A stretch of DNA of 64,000 nucleotides from NCBI RefSeq assembly GCF_027111275.1, contig NZ_CP114286.1, forward strand, positions 4,512,501 through 4,576,500, written 5' to 3'. Each line of letters starts with the position of its first letter. The first letter of the stretch is position 1. The translations under genes were made by a program, and so were the position numbers. The notes under the pieces were generated by a model. It did no database searches. It saw only the letters and a list, made by a program, of their open reading frames with translations, and had not been told where the DNA came from. Shown piece after piece: positions 9,791-19,091 of this stretch. Source of the DNA: Flavobacterium luteolum. GTDB lineage: Bacteria; Bacteroidota; Bacteroidia; Flavobacteriales; Flavobacteriaceae.

Positions 9791-9814
9791 TAAATCTACA
9801 ACGTTGTAGATTTA
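9791..9814. promoter_or_regulatory. perfect 24-bp palindrome in divergent promoter region
   Basis: Half-site TAAATCTACAAC followed directly by its complement, with no spacer. It lies 63 bp before the propeller kinase and 79 bp before the NAD(P)-binding protein, so it could be an operator for either. No T-run or loop is present, so a terminator is unlikely. Confidence 0.5.
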
Positions 9815-9840
9815 TTGAGACAGACAAGATAAGCTTTCTA

Positions 9841-9862
9841 ATAGTCTATAAGACTATATTTG
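9841..9862 (+). promoter_or_regulatory. operator-like palindrome overlapping a -7 box
   Basis: ATAGTCT and AGACTAT flank an ATA centre (9841-9857). The right arm overlaps TATATTTG (9855-9862), a good TAnnTTTG -7 box, 31 bp before the ATG of the NAD(P)-binding protein. A protein bound here would block the promoter. Confidence 0.5.
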
Positions 9863-9893
9863 CTTTATAAGGTTAAAGGCAAAGTTTAGAAGT

Positions 9894-10448
9894 ATGAAAA
9901 TAGGAGTAATTGGTTTATGTAGTTTTACAATGGATTTTGTAAATAAAGCAGTTGACGCTGGACATCAGGTACTATTAAGTTCTACACGCGAAAATCGCCA
10001 GTTTCAAGATTTGGAAAAGAAAATGGGAAAGAATGTAAAATTGGTAAGCAAATACGAAGCTGCAAAAGCCAATATATTGATACTTTTTATTCCGCGTGAA
10101 GATGTTGCGCTATTTTTAGCAGACTTGCCAGAAATGGAAGAAAAGGTACTGATATATGCAAGCAATCCTATTTTTAGTCTAGAATGCTTGAAGCCAAATG
10201 TGAAATCATCGGGCGAAATCATTGCATCGCTTTTGCCAGAATCTCATGTTATAAAGGTCCTTAATATAGTTAACCCAGAAGTGCTGACGATGGTAAACCA
10301 AGAGCAAAATGGCAATGAAATATTTTACACTGGATTGAATAAACAGGCAAAAAATAAAGTCAAAACATTTTTTAAAAGCCTAAATCTTGCTGGAATCGAT
10401 TTTGAAGAACTATACCAACTTCCAATGTATTCTTGTTTCATGAATTAG
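9894..10448 (+). CDS. NAD(P)-binding F420-reductase-like protein
   Basis: 184 aa with an N-terminal Rossmann fold (MKIGVIGLCSFT, where the usual GxGxxG is degenerate), then ANILILFIPRED and IYASNP, as in proteins called NADPH-dependent F420 reductase-like. Flavobacteria are not known to make F420, so it is probably a generic NAD(P)H-dependent reductase. It is slightly short for the family and its nucleotide loop lacks two glycines. A repressor-like palindrome overlaps its promoter, suggesting inducible expression. Confidence 0.7.
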   Translation: MKIGVIGLCSFTMDFVNKAVDAGHQVLLSSTRENRQFQDLEKKMGKNVKLVSKYEAAKANILILFIPREDVALFLADLPEMEEKVLIYASNPIFSLECLKPNVKSSGEIIASLLPESHVIKVLNIVNPEVLTMVNQEQNGNEIFYTGLNKQAKNKVKTFFKSLNLAGIDFEELYQLPMYSCFMN

Positions 10449-10500
10449 AAAATATATTACGCGAAACCAGCTTTGAATAATTAGAATTGTTCAACCCCCC

Positions 10501-10545
10501 GAAATGTTCCCAGAAAAGCTAACTTTCTGGGACATTTCTTTTTGG
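10501..10545. terminator. bidirectional hairpin between convergent genes
   Basis: GAAATGTTCCCAGAAA pairs with TTTCTGGGACATTTC across a 7-base loop with one bulged base, followed by T-rich sequence. It serves the NAD(P)-binding gene and possibly ilvD from the other side. Confidence 0.75.
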
Positions 10546-10560
10546 GATTTTTTTAATTTT

Positions 10561-12252
10561 TTAATCTAAATCTGTTTTCAAGACAGCTCCAGTACTTGCA
10601 TTAGTTACTAATGCTCTGTATTGTGAAAGCCATTTTGAATTTAATGGTTTTTTTAATGGTTTGAAAGCAGCTCTTCTTGCTGCGATTTCTTCATCGCTTA
10701 AATTAACCGATAAAATATATTGATCTACATCGATATGAATTTCGTCACCATCTTTTACCAAACCAATCATACCGCCCTCAGCAGCTTCAGGAGAAACGTG
10801 GCCGATTGATGCGCCTCTTGTGGCACCGCTAAATCTTCCATCTGTAATTAAGGCAACAGAACTTCCAAGTCCCATTCCCATAATTAAACTCGTAGGAGAA
10901 AGCATTTCCTGCATACCAGGTCCGCCTTTTGGCCCTTCGTAACGAATAACCACTACATTTCCGGCTTTCACTTTTCCCATCATAATTCCTGCAATCGCTT
11001 CGGCTTGACCATCAAAACAAACTGCGCTACCAGTAAACACGCGATCTCCAGTTAATCCCGCAGTTTTAATAACTGCACCTTGTTCAGCAAGATTTCCGTA
11101 TAAAATGGCCAATCCGCCAACTCTGCTGTACGGATTATCGATAGTATGAATAATAGTGGTGTCTTTAATTTCGGCATTAGCAATTTTTTCTAATAAAGTT
11201 TCACCACTAATCGTAAGATTATCAATTAAAACGCCTGAACCTCTTTTGTTTATTTCCTTCATAACTGCATTTACACCACCAGCTCTGTTAATGTCTTCCA
11301 TATGAACCGTGCTTAAACTCGGTGAAATCTTAGCAATATGCGCCACATTTCCAGAAATGGTATTAATGTCTTTTAACTTAAAATCAACATTAGCTTCGTT
11401 CGCAATTGCAAGCATATGAAGAACAGTATTTGTACTTCCGCCCATTGCCATGTCTACAGCAAAGGCGTTGCGAACGGCATTTTCGTTCAAAATATTTTTT
11501 AATTTGAATTTTTCAATAGCCTGCTGGTCTTTTGCAATATCACAGATTCTTCTTGCTGCTTGGCGATACAATTGTTCACGTTCTGGAGTTTGAGCCAAAA
11601 TTGTTCCGTTTCCAGGAAGCGCAATTCCCATTGCTTCCATCAAAGTGTTCATAGAATTTGCAGTAAACATTCCAGAACAGCTTCCGCCGCTTGGACAAGC
11701 GTTGCATTCAATATCGTATAATTCTTCGTCAGAGATTTTTCCTGCTTCGTGTTTTCCAACTGCTTCAAAAGCTGTTGCTAAGTCAATTGCCGTTCCGTTT
11801 TTAGTATATCCTTTAGACATTGGGCCTCCGCTTACAAAAATGGTTGGAACATCTACACGTAAAGCGCCCATGATCATTCCTGGAACAATTTTATCGCAGT
11901 TTGGAATCGCAATCATTGCATCCAGTTTATGAGCATTCATTACACTTTCTATAGAGTTGGCGATAATTTCACGACTAGGAAGCGAGTACAGCATTCCGTC
12001 ATGTCCCATTGCAATTCCGTCATCAATTCCGATTGTGTTAAACTCAAACGGAACACAGCCATTGGCGCGAATTTCTTCTTTGATAATTTCAGAGACTTTG
12101 TTTAGGAAAAAATGTCCTGGAATGATTTCGATAAACGAATTTGCCACTCCAATAAATGGTTTGCTAAAATCTTCATTTTTCAAGCCCGTAGCTCGCAATA
12201 AGGATCTGTGAGGAGTTCGCTGAACGCCTTTTTTTACTTCATCACTTCTCAT
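10561..12252 (-). CDS. ilvD: dihydroxy-acid dehydratase
   Basis: 563 aa, full length. Converts 2,3-dihydroxy-isovalerate or -methylvalerate to the 2-keto acids in valine and isoleucine synthesis. Iron-sulfur and metal motifs are visible: [10 protein letters not shown] (Cys119, Asp120, Lys121) and [11 protein letters not shown] (Cys192), with GSTNTVLHM and the C-terminal [11 protein letters not shown] signature. The segment [13 protein letters not shown] is the form found in the IlvD branch lacking the first ECTPCN cysteine motif. The gene stands alone here; ilvB, ilvN and ilvC are not in the window. It follows a Crp/Fnr-type gene on the same strand with a 58-bp gap. Confidence 0.96.
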   Translation of the reverse strand: MRSDEVKKGVQRTPHRSLLRATGLKNEDFSKPFIGVANSFIEIIPGHFFLNKVSEIIKEEIRANGCVPFEFNTIGIDDGIAMGHDGMLYSLPSREIIANSIESVMNAHKLDAMIAIPNCDKIVPGMIMGALRVDVPTIFVSGGPMSKGYTKNGTAIDLATAFEAVGKHEAGKISDEELYDIECNACPSGGSCSGMFTANSMNTLMEAMGIALPGNGTILAQTPEREQLYRQAARRICDIAKDQQAIEKFKLKNILNENAVRNAFAVDMAMGGSTNTVLHMLAIANEANVDFKLKDINTISGNVAHIAKISPSLSTVHMEDINRAGGVNAVMKEINKRGSGVLIDNLTISGETLLEKIANAEIKDTTIIHTIDNPYSRVGGLAILYGNLAEQGAVIKTAGLTGDRVFTGSAVCFDGQAEAIAGIMMGKVKAGNVVVIRYEGPKGGPGMQEMLSPTSLIMGMGLGSSVALITDGRFSGATRGASIGHVSPEAAEGGMIGLVKDGDEIHIDVDQYILSVNLSDEEIAARRAAFKPLKKPLNSKWLSQYRALVTNASTGAVLKTDLD

Positions 12253-12310
12253 GATAGAAAATGTTTTTTAATGTTGTTTTTTGCTTTTTTTGATAGTTAA
12301 CAGATTATAA

Positions 12311-12880
12311 TTAAATCTGTGATTTTATTCTGCTTAATGTTTCTGGCGAAATATTAAGGTATGCAGCAAGATTGGCATTAGACAATCTCTGAATAAGTTC
12401 GGGGTTGTTTTTGAGAAGATTTCTATAGCGCTCAGCTGCATTTTGTGTCAATAAGCTGCTGAGTTTAGAAGTAATTACCGTAAGACCATATTCGAGAATA
12501 TAGATGTACATTTTATCCCATTGCGGAATGGTGTTTCGGAGATGAAAAAAATCTTCATAAGAAATAGCCAAAAGCTCTGAAGCTTCAACCGCTTCAATGT
12601 ATTCGGTGCTTGGTTCTCTAGATATAAAACTGACAATCGAAGTTAGAAATGTACCTTCAAAAGCCATAAAACGTGTAGTTATATTATGATCTTCTGTGCT
12701 GTAATACAATCGCAGACAGCCTTTTTTTATAAAAAATATTTTATTGGCAACGGTTCCGCTTTTAAGCAACTGCTCATTCTTCTTTACTTGTATTAATTTA
12801 AAGCAGGATAAAATGGTGTTAAGTTCATCATTTTCCAATTGTAATCTGCTCTGAATTAAAGCCTCAAGTTCACTCATCAT
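12311..12880 (-). CDS. Crp/Fnr-family transcription regulator
   Basis: 189 aa: cyclic-nucleotide-binding-like barrel at about 15-120 (LLKSGTVANKIFFIKKGCLRLYY split over two strands) and a short C-terminal helix-turn-helix (LSNANLAAYLNISPETLSRIKS). There are no Fnr-type cysteines and the cAMP-contacting residues are not conserved, as in most Bacteroidota members of this family. Target unknown; ilvD lies directly downstream. Confidence 0.88.
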   Translation of the reverse strand: MMSELEALIQSRLQLENDELNTILSCFKLIQVKKNEQLLKSGTVANKIFFIKKGCLRLYYSTEDHNITTRFMAFEGTFLTSIVSFISREPSTEYIEAVEASELLAISYEDFFHLRNTIPQWDKMYIYILEYGLTVITSKLSSLLTQNAAERYRNLLKNNPELIQRLSNANLAAYLNISPETLSRIKSQI

Positions 12881-13222
12881 TTCTCAAAAATTAATCATTA
12901 TCAAAAGTAAAGTTAATCAAGGAAAAAAACATTGACGAATGTCAAAATCGGTTTAAAAATGAATATAAATAACTTTGCGCTTTAGCGACTTTGCGAGCAA
13001 TTTTTCAAAGGAAGGAAAAAGATACTTAAAATATAATCTCGCAAAGTCGCTAAGGCGCAAAGTTTTTAAGTTTTAATCTGCTCAAATTTGCAGAATCTGC
13101 GTGAAACAAAAACAAATCTGTAATTTTTATAGCGATGAGATATTCCTAACGGAATATAATTTTTAAAAAAAGCTGCGCAAAGGCTCAGACTTGCACAGCT
13201 TTTTACAAAAACTCAAAACTAA
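12881..13222. repeat. intergenic region with 27-bp inverted repeat
   Basis: No gene seen. Arms of 27 bp at 12971-12997 and 13038-13064 (AACTTTGCGC.. and ..GCGCAAAGTT) differ by one base and enclose 40 bp. The CGCAAAG core recurs near 27340-27480, 58330-58410 and 59320-59470. Confidence 0.7.
13165..13204 (-). terminator. terminator of ABC transporter operon
   Basis: AAAAAGCTGCGCAA pairs with TTGCACAGCTTTTT with one mismatch. On the minus strand the stem ends in a T-run, 19 bp after the stop of the second permease. Confidence 0.75.
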
Positions 13223-15646
13223 TTATTCATATTTTAAATATTTCAGCACATCGACTTTTGTTGCCTGATACGCTTTTGCTAAAACAATGCATAGCGTTAA
13301 AAACAATAAAAGCAAAAAGGAAAGTAGAAACGGCAGCATCGGAATTTCGATCCTAAAGGCAAAATTATTCAGCCATTTCTGCAATAAAACATAGGCAGGA
13401 AATACAGCAATAAGAAAACCTATTGCACAATAAACTACATATTGTTTAGACAGCTCTTTCAATAAGATATTGGTCTCTGCACCCAAAGTTTTTCGAATCG
13501 CAATTTCTTTCATTCTTCTTTGAATGGAATAAGATGCGAGAGCAAAAAGTCCGAAAAGGGCAATAAGAATCACAATAACATTGAGCAGAGAAAATAAATT
13601 TTTCTGCTTTACATAAGACTCGTAAGTTCGAGCATATTCTTTATTGGCAAAATCATATTGAAACGGATATTCGGTATCGACTTTTGTTTTCCAGAATTTT
13701 TCAATTGCAGCAATACTGCTTTGAATCTGATCTGCTTTTAATTTTACATAGATTCGATTCATTTCATTGGCCATATCTAAAGATTTTATATGATAAAAAG
13801 TAATCGGCGGAACATCGACTTCTGGACTTAAAAGATTAAAATCTTTTACGACGCCAATAATCCTCATTTTTTGATTCCCAATTTTGATCTCTTTACCAAT
13901 AGGATCTTTTATCTGCATTAAACTCAATGATTTTTCATTAACTAAAACAGAGTTTATAGTGTCTGAAGCTATATTTGGACTAAGATTTCTGCCTTTTATT
14001 ACTTTTATATTAAGAAGATTTAGCATGTCATAATCAAGTCCGATTGCTTTTTGTTTGAAAAGCACATCTCGATACCAAATTGGCCATTGTGAATTGTCTG
14101 CTCCATCAAAAGAAAGAAGACCAGTTGAAACTTTTTCAACGCCTTTAATTTTTGAAAGTTCCTGTTTTATAGTGTTATATCTTTCAAAAATATTCTTTCC
14201 AACATTTTCTCCCTGATAATAAGAAGAAGGAAGATTTAACGAAATTGCCATAACCTGATCGCCTTTAAAACCAAGATCTTTGTTGTTTAGATATTTAATT
14301 TGCTGATAGACAACAACAGAACCAATAATAAAAAAGGAAGCAATGGCAAATTGAAAAATCAGCATTCCATTTCTAATCCACACGCCGCTTTTGCTTCGAG
14401 CATAATTGCCTCTTAAAACTTTTAAAGTCTCAAAATTAGCAACATATAAAGCTGGAAATATTCCTGCAAATACAATGGTTATGAAAAAAACTAGTATCAA
14501 CTGAAGATAAAATTGACTTTCGATTATTCTTAAATTTTTCTCCAAAAAAGAATTGTAATAAGGAAGCGCAATTTCTACAATCATTAATGCTAATAAAACT
14601 GAAAAAGCAGTCATCAAAACGGTTTCAAAAATGAATTGCCAAACAATCTGTTTTTTGGAAGCGCCCAATACTTTACGAACTCCAACTTCTTTAGCTCTTT
14701 TAATCGAATTTGCTGTTGCCAAATTGATGTAATTGACAATAGACAGAATAAGAATTAGAACCGATAAGCAAGCCATAATTACCAGAAACTGATAATTTCC
14801 TCTTCCTTCAGGATATCCATCAGTAACAGAATGCAATCTAGCAGATGAAAGCGATTCCATCAAAACCTTGAAACTTCCCATTTTCTTGACCATTTCGGCA
14901 GGTGTAAAACCGGCTTGTTTGGCAGTTCTTACAATAACCTCGTTATAAAATACTTTATCAAGCATTTTTCTGGTCGATTCTACTTTTGATGGATCTTTTA
15001 GTTTTACCAATACTTTTAGAACAAAAAGGCCTGGGTTTTTGTCAGGATCAGCCAAGTCTTTCATGTGATTTATCACTATGTTTGGTGCGATCGATGAATT
15101 TCCTGGAATGCGATAAACAGCTGAAATTGTAAACGTAGCATCCAAACATTTGATTTGTTTGCCTATTGGGTTTTTATTTCCAAAAAAACGTTCTGCTAGT
15201 TTCTCTGAAATGGCAATACTGTTTTCGTCTTTTATAGCCGATTTGGCATTTCCATAAATAAATTCAAACGGAAAAAGAGAAAAGAAATCTTTTTCGGCAT
15301 TTACGATTTTATCTACAAATTCTTTTTGGCCATTGTAAACCACTTTGTCTTTTTGATACCATTCATCTGCATAAACAACAGCTTCTACGTTGGGATCATT
15401 TTCTAAATGAGGTTTTAAACGTACAGGATTATTTGCAGTTACAGGCATATCGCTTAATTGCGCTAAAACCTGATAAACTTTATCTTTTTCTGGATTCCAA
15501 GCATTGTAGCTGTGTTCGTCATTCCAATATAGAAGCGCAAAAATTAAACCTGAAATTCCTATTGATAATCCGAGAATATTGAGAGTAGTAAAAAGCTTAC
15601 TGTGTTTGATTTGATAGATAAATATATTGATCCAGTTTTTTAGCAT
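13223..15646 (-). CDS. MacB/FtsX-like ABC transporter permease (second copy)
   Basis: 807 aa. N-terminal membrane helix (about 20-42), MacB-like periplasmic core (about 45-250), a FtsX unit with three helices near 285-420, a second extracytoplasmic domain and a second FtsX unit near 680-800, ending in DVLKYLKYE. Such permeases work mechanically across the envelope, in lipoprotein or peptide traffic, rather than as classical channels. It is clearly paralogous to the permease 32 bp upstream, with the same MLKNW start and the same C-terminus. Substrate unknown. Confidence 0.9.
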   Translation of the reverse strand: MLKNWINIFIYQIKHSKLFTTLNILGLSIGISGLIFALLYWNDEHSYNAWNPEKDKVYQVLAQLSDMPVTANNPVRLKPHLENDPNVEAVVYADEWYQKDKVVYNGQKEFVDKIVNAEKDFFSLFPFEFIYGNAKSAIKDENSIAISEKLAERFFGNKNPIGKQIKCLDATFTISAVYRIPGNSSIAPNIVINHMKDLADPDKNPGLFVLKVLVKLKDPSKVESTRKMLDKVFYNEVIVRTAKQAGFTPAEMVKKMGSFKVLMESLSSARLHSVTDGYPEGRGNYQFLVIMACLSVLILILSIVNYINLATANSIKRAKEVGVRKVLGASKKQIVWQFIFETVLMTAFSVLLALMIVEIALPYYNSFLEKNLRIIESQFYLQLILVFFITIVFAGIFPALYVANFETLKVLRGNYARSKSGVWIRNGMLIFQFAIASFFIIGSVVVYQQIKYLNNKDLGFKGDQVMAISLNLPSSYYQGENVGKNIFERYNTIKQELSKIKGVEKVSTGLLSFDGADNSQWPIWYRDVLFKQKAIGLDYDMLNLLNIKVIKGRNLSPNIASDTINSVLVNEKSLSLMQIKDPIGKEIKIGNQKMRIIGVVKDFNLLSPEVDVPPITFYHIKSLDMANEMNRIYVKLKADQIQSSIAAIEKFWKTKVDTEYPFQYDFANKEYARTYESYVKQKNLFSLLNVIVILIALFGLFALASYSIQRRMKEIAIRKTLGAETNILLKELSKQYVVYCAIGFLIAVFPAYVLLQKWLNNFAFRIEIPMLPFLLSFLLLLFLTLCIVLAKAYQATKVDVLKYLKYE

Positions 15647-15678
15647 TTTATTGGTGTTTTTTGGTTTTGGAGTTTAGT

Positions 15679-18090
15679 TTACTCGTATTTTAAATATTTT
15701 AAAACGTCTACTTTGGTCACTTGATAAGCTTTTGCTAAAACAATGGTCAGTGTTAAAAACAACAGTGATACAAAAGCAACTATGAATGGCAAAAACGGAA
15801 TATCGATTCGAGAAGCAAAGTTTTCTAGCCATTTCTGCATCAATAAATAAGCAGGAACAATTCCGATAAGAAAACCAATTACGCAGAAAATTACATACTG
15901 TTTTGACAATTCTTTTAGCAGTATATTGGTTTCGGCACCAAGCGTTTTTCTGATGGCGATTTCGCGCAATCTTCTTTCCATAGAAAAAGAAGCCAAAGCA
16001 AATAATCCGAAAACGGCAATTAATATTACGACCACATTCAGTAAAGCAAATAAGTTTCTTTGATCTTGATATTTTTTATAAGTTCGAGCAAAGTTTTTAT
16101 CTACAAAACCATATTCAAACGGATATTCCTGATCGACCTTAGATTTCCAGAATTTTTCAATTGAAGCAATCGTTTCTGGCATTCCGTCAGGTGATATTTT
16201 AACCGTAATAAACTGCAAATAATTTTCCATCCAGGAAACAGATTTAATGTGAAAGAAAATCATAGGCGCCACGCTATATTCCATTCCGATATAATGAAAA
16301 TCTTTAACGATGCCAACAACTTTATATTTTTGACCGCCGAAAGTAATTTCTTTGTTTATGGGATCTTTTACCATAAGAGTTTTTGCAGCAGTTTCATTCA
16401 ATAATGCACTTGTAATACTATCTGTTGCCAGTTTACTGCTTAAATCTCTTCCTTTAACTATTTTAATTCCTAGTAGATCTAATTGGCCAAAGTCAAGTCC
16501 CAATTGCTGAGTAATAACTTCTTTATTAGATTTATAATGAAGTCCTTGCCAAGAATTGAGATTGCTTCCAATGGAAAAAACTCCAGTAGAAACAGCTTCA
16601 ACACCTTTAATTTTTGAAAGTTCCTGTTTAATAGTTTTATATCTTTCATACTGAATCTTATCTTTTACAGGTCTAAAAGCAATGTCCATAACTTGCGCAC
16701 CATTAAAACCTACATCTTTGGCAATCATGTAATTTACCTGTTTATGAACAATAAAAGATCCTATGATAAAAAGAGTAGCAATAGAGAATTGTAAAACAAG
16801 CATTCCGTTACGAATCCAGACACCGTTTTTACTTCTCGAAAAATTGCCTTTTAAGACTTTCAGTGTTTCAAAATTTGCAATGTAAACAGCAGGAAAAACG
16901 CCCGAAACGATAATTACAAAGAAGAAAATTAAAATAAGTTGGAAGTAAAATTGATTTCCAATTAGCATTAAGTCTTTGTTTAAAAAAGCATTATAGAAAG
17001 GAAGCGAAAGCTCTACAATTACCATTGCCAGTAAAACCGAAAACAAAGTAATAAGCGTGGTTTCAAAAACAAACTGCATAACAATTTGCGATTTCGTAGC
17101 ACCCACTATCTTGCGAACTCCAACTTCTTTGGCTCGCTTTACCGCATTTGCAGTAGCCATATTAATGTAGTTTACAACCGAAAGTATTAAAATTAAGATG
17201 GATAAACCCATTACAATTTTTAGAAATTGCAAATTGGCATTCTGTTCTGGAAATGCATAATTTCCCTGACGAAGCCTTGCTTTTGAAAGAGGAAGAAGCC
17301 TTGATTTTATAGGATCTCCATATTGTTTTATAAACTGTTCAATAGATAACCCCTCAGCTTTTGCCTGTTTTTTGTAGTTGTCTTCAAGAAATATTTTGTC
17401 TAAATTTTGAATAACTGCTGTAGTGTCGATTGGCTTTTTGAGCTTTAACATTAATCCGTAACTAAAACCCCAGTTATCTTTGTTTTGTTCTAATTCCTCT
17501 TCTACAACAGGAGTAATTACCGAAGGCATTACTGACGATTTTTCAGGCATTTTATATACACCGCGAACAACAAAAATGCGGTCGGCATATTTGACCTGTT
17601 TCCCCATTGGGTTTTCGTTTTTAAAAATACGCGAAGCAGTCTCTTTAGAAAGCACCATGCTGTTGCGGTCACTAAAAGCTGTCTTAGCATCACCCTGAAT
17701 AAATTCAAAAGGGAAGAAAGAAAAGAAACTCCTTTCGGCTGAAAAGATTTTGTCCACCAATTCGATTTTTCCGTTATACTGAATAGTTTCTGTGGTATAG
17801 TTTACTCTGAAATAACAGTATTTGTCCAAATATGAAGTAGTTGCATTAAGCATTCTACCTGGAATTGGAGAATTTGTTGTCCAGATATTTCCACCTCCAA
17901 AATCATTCATTGCAATGAAAATTTTATCTTTCTCAGGATTCCATTGATCGTAAGAATGTTCGTCGTTCCAGTATAGAATTGCAAAGATTAAACCTGCAAT
18001 TCCTATGCTCAAGCCCAATATATTAAGGGCTGTAAAGAATTTGTTGTTCTTTATATGATAAACAAATATGTTTGTCCAATTCTTCAACAT
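15679..18090 (-). CDS. MacB/FtsX-like ABC transporter permease (first copy)
   Basis: 803 aa with the same layout as its downstream paralogue: N-terminal helix, MacB-like periplasmic core, FtsX domain (NYINMATANAVKRAKEVGVRK cytoplasmic loop), second periplasmic domain, FtsX domain (ALASFSMERRLREIAIRKTL). It starts 4 bp after the ATPase stop. The periplasmic domains of the two copies have diverged more than the membrane parts, which suggests a heteromeric or substrate-specialised pair using one ATPase. Confidence 0.9.
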   Translation of the reverse strand: MLKNWTNIFVYHIKNNKFFTALNILGLSIGIAGLIFAILYWNDEHSYDQWNPEKDKIFIAMNDFGGGNIWTTNSPIPGRMLNATTSYLDKYCYFRVNYTTETIQYNGKIELVDKIFSAERSFFSFFPFEFIQGDAKTAFSDRNSMVLSKETASRIFKNENPMGKQVKYADRIFVVRGVYKMPEKSSVMPSVITPVVEEELEQNKDNWGFSYGLMLKLKKPIDTTAVIQNLDKIFLEDNYKKQAKAEGLSIEQFIKQYGDPIKSRLLPLSKARLRQGNYAFPEQNANLQFLKIVMGLSILILILSVVNYINMATANAVKRAKEVGVRKIVGATKSQIVMQFVFETTLITLFSVLLAMVIVELSLPFYNAFLNKDLMLIGNQFYFQLILIFFFVIIVSGVFPAVYIANFETLKVLKGNFSRSKNGVWIRNGMLVLQFSIATLFIIGSFIVHKQVNYMIAKDVGFNGAQVMDIAFRPVKDKIQYERYKTIKQELSKIKGVEAVSTGVFSIGSNLNSWQGLHYKSNKEVITQQLGLDFGQLDLLGIKIVKGRDLSSKLATDSITSALLNETAAKTLMVKDPINKEITFGGQKYKVVGIVKDFHYIGMEYSVAPMIFFHIKSVSWMENYLQFITVKISPDGMPETIASIEKFWKSKVDQEYPFEYGFVDKNFARTYKKYQDQRNLFALLNVVVILIAVFGLFALASFSMERRLREIAIRKTLGAETNILLKELSKQYVIFCVIGFLIGIVPAYLLMQKWLENFASRIDIPFLPFIVAFVSLLFLTLTIVLAKAYQVTKVDVLKYLKYE

Positions 18091-18094
18091 GACT

Positions 18095-18805
18095 TTAGCA
18101 GTTAGAATTAACTAAAACATCAACATTTCTATGATTTACTTTTTCAGAAAGGATTTCGCCATCTTTCATTAAAATTGTTCTTTGCGAGAAAGAAGCATCG
18201 TAATCTGAGTGTGTTACCATTAAGATTGTCGATCCGCTGGCATGAAGATCGGTCAACAATTCCATTACTTCATTTCCGTTTCTGCTGTCTAGATTTCCTG
18301 TTGGCTCATCGGCCAAAATAATTTTAGGATCATTGATTAAAGCTCTTGCTACGGCTACACGCTGCTGTTGTCCGCCTGAAAGCTGTTGCGGAAAATGCTT
18401 CAATCGGTGTGCGATTCCCAAAATTTTTGCCATTTCGTTTACTCGCGATTTTCTTTCGGCAGAAGGAACATTGTTATAAATTAAAGGCAGTTCGATGTTA
18501 TCAAAAACCGATAATTCGTCAATTAAATTGAAGTTCTGGAAGATGAATCCGATGTTTTCTTTTCTAGCTTGCGATTTTTGCTTTTCCTTCAAACCCACCA
18601 TTTCCTGATCCAAAAGCTGGTAACTTCCGCTTGAAGCGCTGTCTAGAAGTCCAATGATGTTCAATAAAGTCGATTTTCCGCTTCCAGACGGTCCCATAAT
18701 AGAGACAAAATCGCCTTGATTAATGGTCAGTGAAATTTCACTTAATGCTTTGGTTTCTAATTCCTCAGTTCTAAATACTTTTGAAAGTTTTGTAATGGTA
18801 ATCAT
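18095..18805 (-). CDS. ABC transporter ATP-binding protein (LolD/MacB type)
   Basis: 236 aa. Walker A GPSGSGKST, Q-loop (FIFQNFNLID), signature LSGGQQQRVAVARAL, Walker B IILADEPTGNLD and the switch His in MVTHS are all present. This is the small cytoplasmic ATPase that drives the two FtsX-like permeases encoded after it. The operon is divergent from an NtrC-type regulator and its kinase, which probably control it. Confidence 0.95.
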   Translation of the reverse strand: MITITKLSKVFRTEELETKALSEISLTINQGDFVSIMGPSGSGKSTLLNIIGLLDSASSGSYQLLDQEMVGLKEKQKSQARKENIGFIFQNFNLIDELSVFDNIELPLIYNNVPSAERKSRVNEMAKILGIAHRLKHFPQQLSGGQQQRVAVARALINDPKIILADEPTGNLDSRNGNEVMELLTDLHASGSTILMVTHSDYDASFSQRTILMKDGEILSEKVNHRNVDVLVNSNC

Positions 18806-18959
18806 AATTTGACTGTTTTAATTTTTGATTGATTTTCTTTTAAAATTTTTATGCCCTTTGGAAATGACAGAAACAAGTCTGAAAATTAAGATAAATTATT
18901 TTTAATTTATCGCTATTTATTTTGTTATTTGTACTTCCGAAAGAGGTTAATTATTAATG

Positions 18960-19067
18960 ATTTACAAGTTCTAATGTGATTTTCGTGCCAGTAAATTAAA
19001 CCTTGTAAATACCTTGTTTTTAAGGGATTATTTTTCTGAATAAATTTAAACTGTCCATAAGTGGACA
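18960..19067. promoter_or_regulatory. palindromes between ABC operon and NtrC-type regulator
   Basis: ATTTACAAG (18960-18968) and CTTGTAAAT (19002-19010) form an inverted repeat; TGTCCA-TAAG-TGGACA (19052-19067) is a second, with another GTCCA just after it. They lie 25 to 340 bp from the two divergent starts and are candidate binding sites for the NtrC-type protein. A TGGCACG on the minus strand between the first arms resembles a sigma-54 -24 box, but the -12 part (TCACA) is poor. Confidence 0.4.
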
Positions 19068-19091
19068 CCTTTCGTCCAAAACTGAACAATA

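Noticed and set aside
12971..13064. Possible CRISPR or tandem array from repeated CGCAAAG
   Set aside because: Repeats are inverted and irregular, with no constant spacer length and no cas genes in the window.
18979..18996. Sigma-54 promoter for the ABC operon
   Set aside because: TGGCACG fits -24, but the -12 region reads TCACA rather than TTGCA, so it is not called as a promoter.
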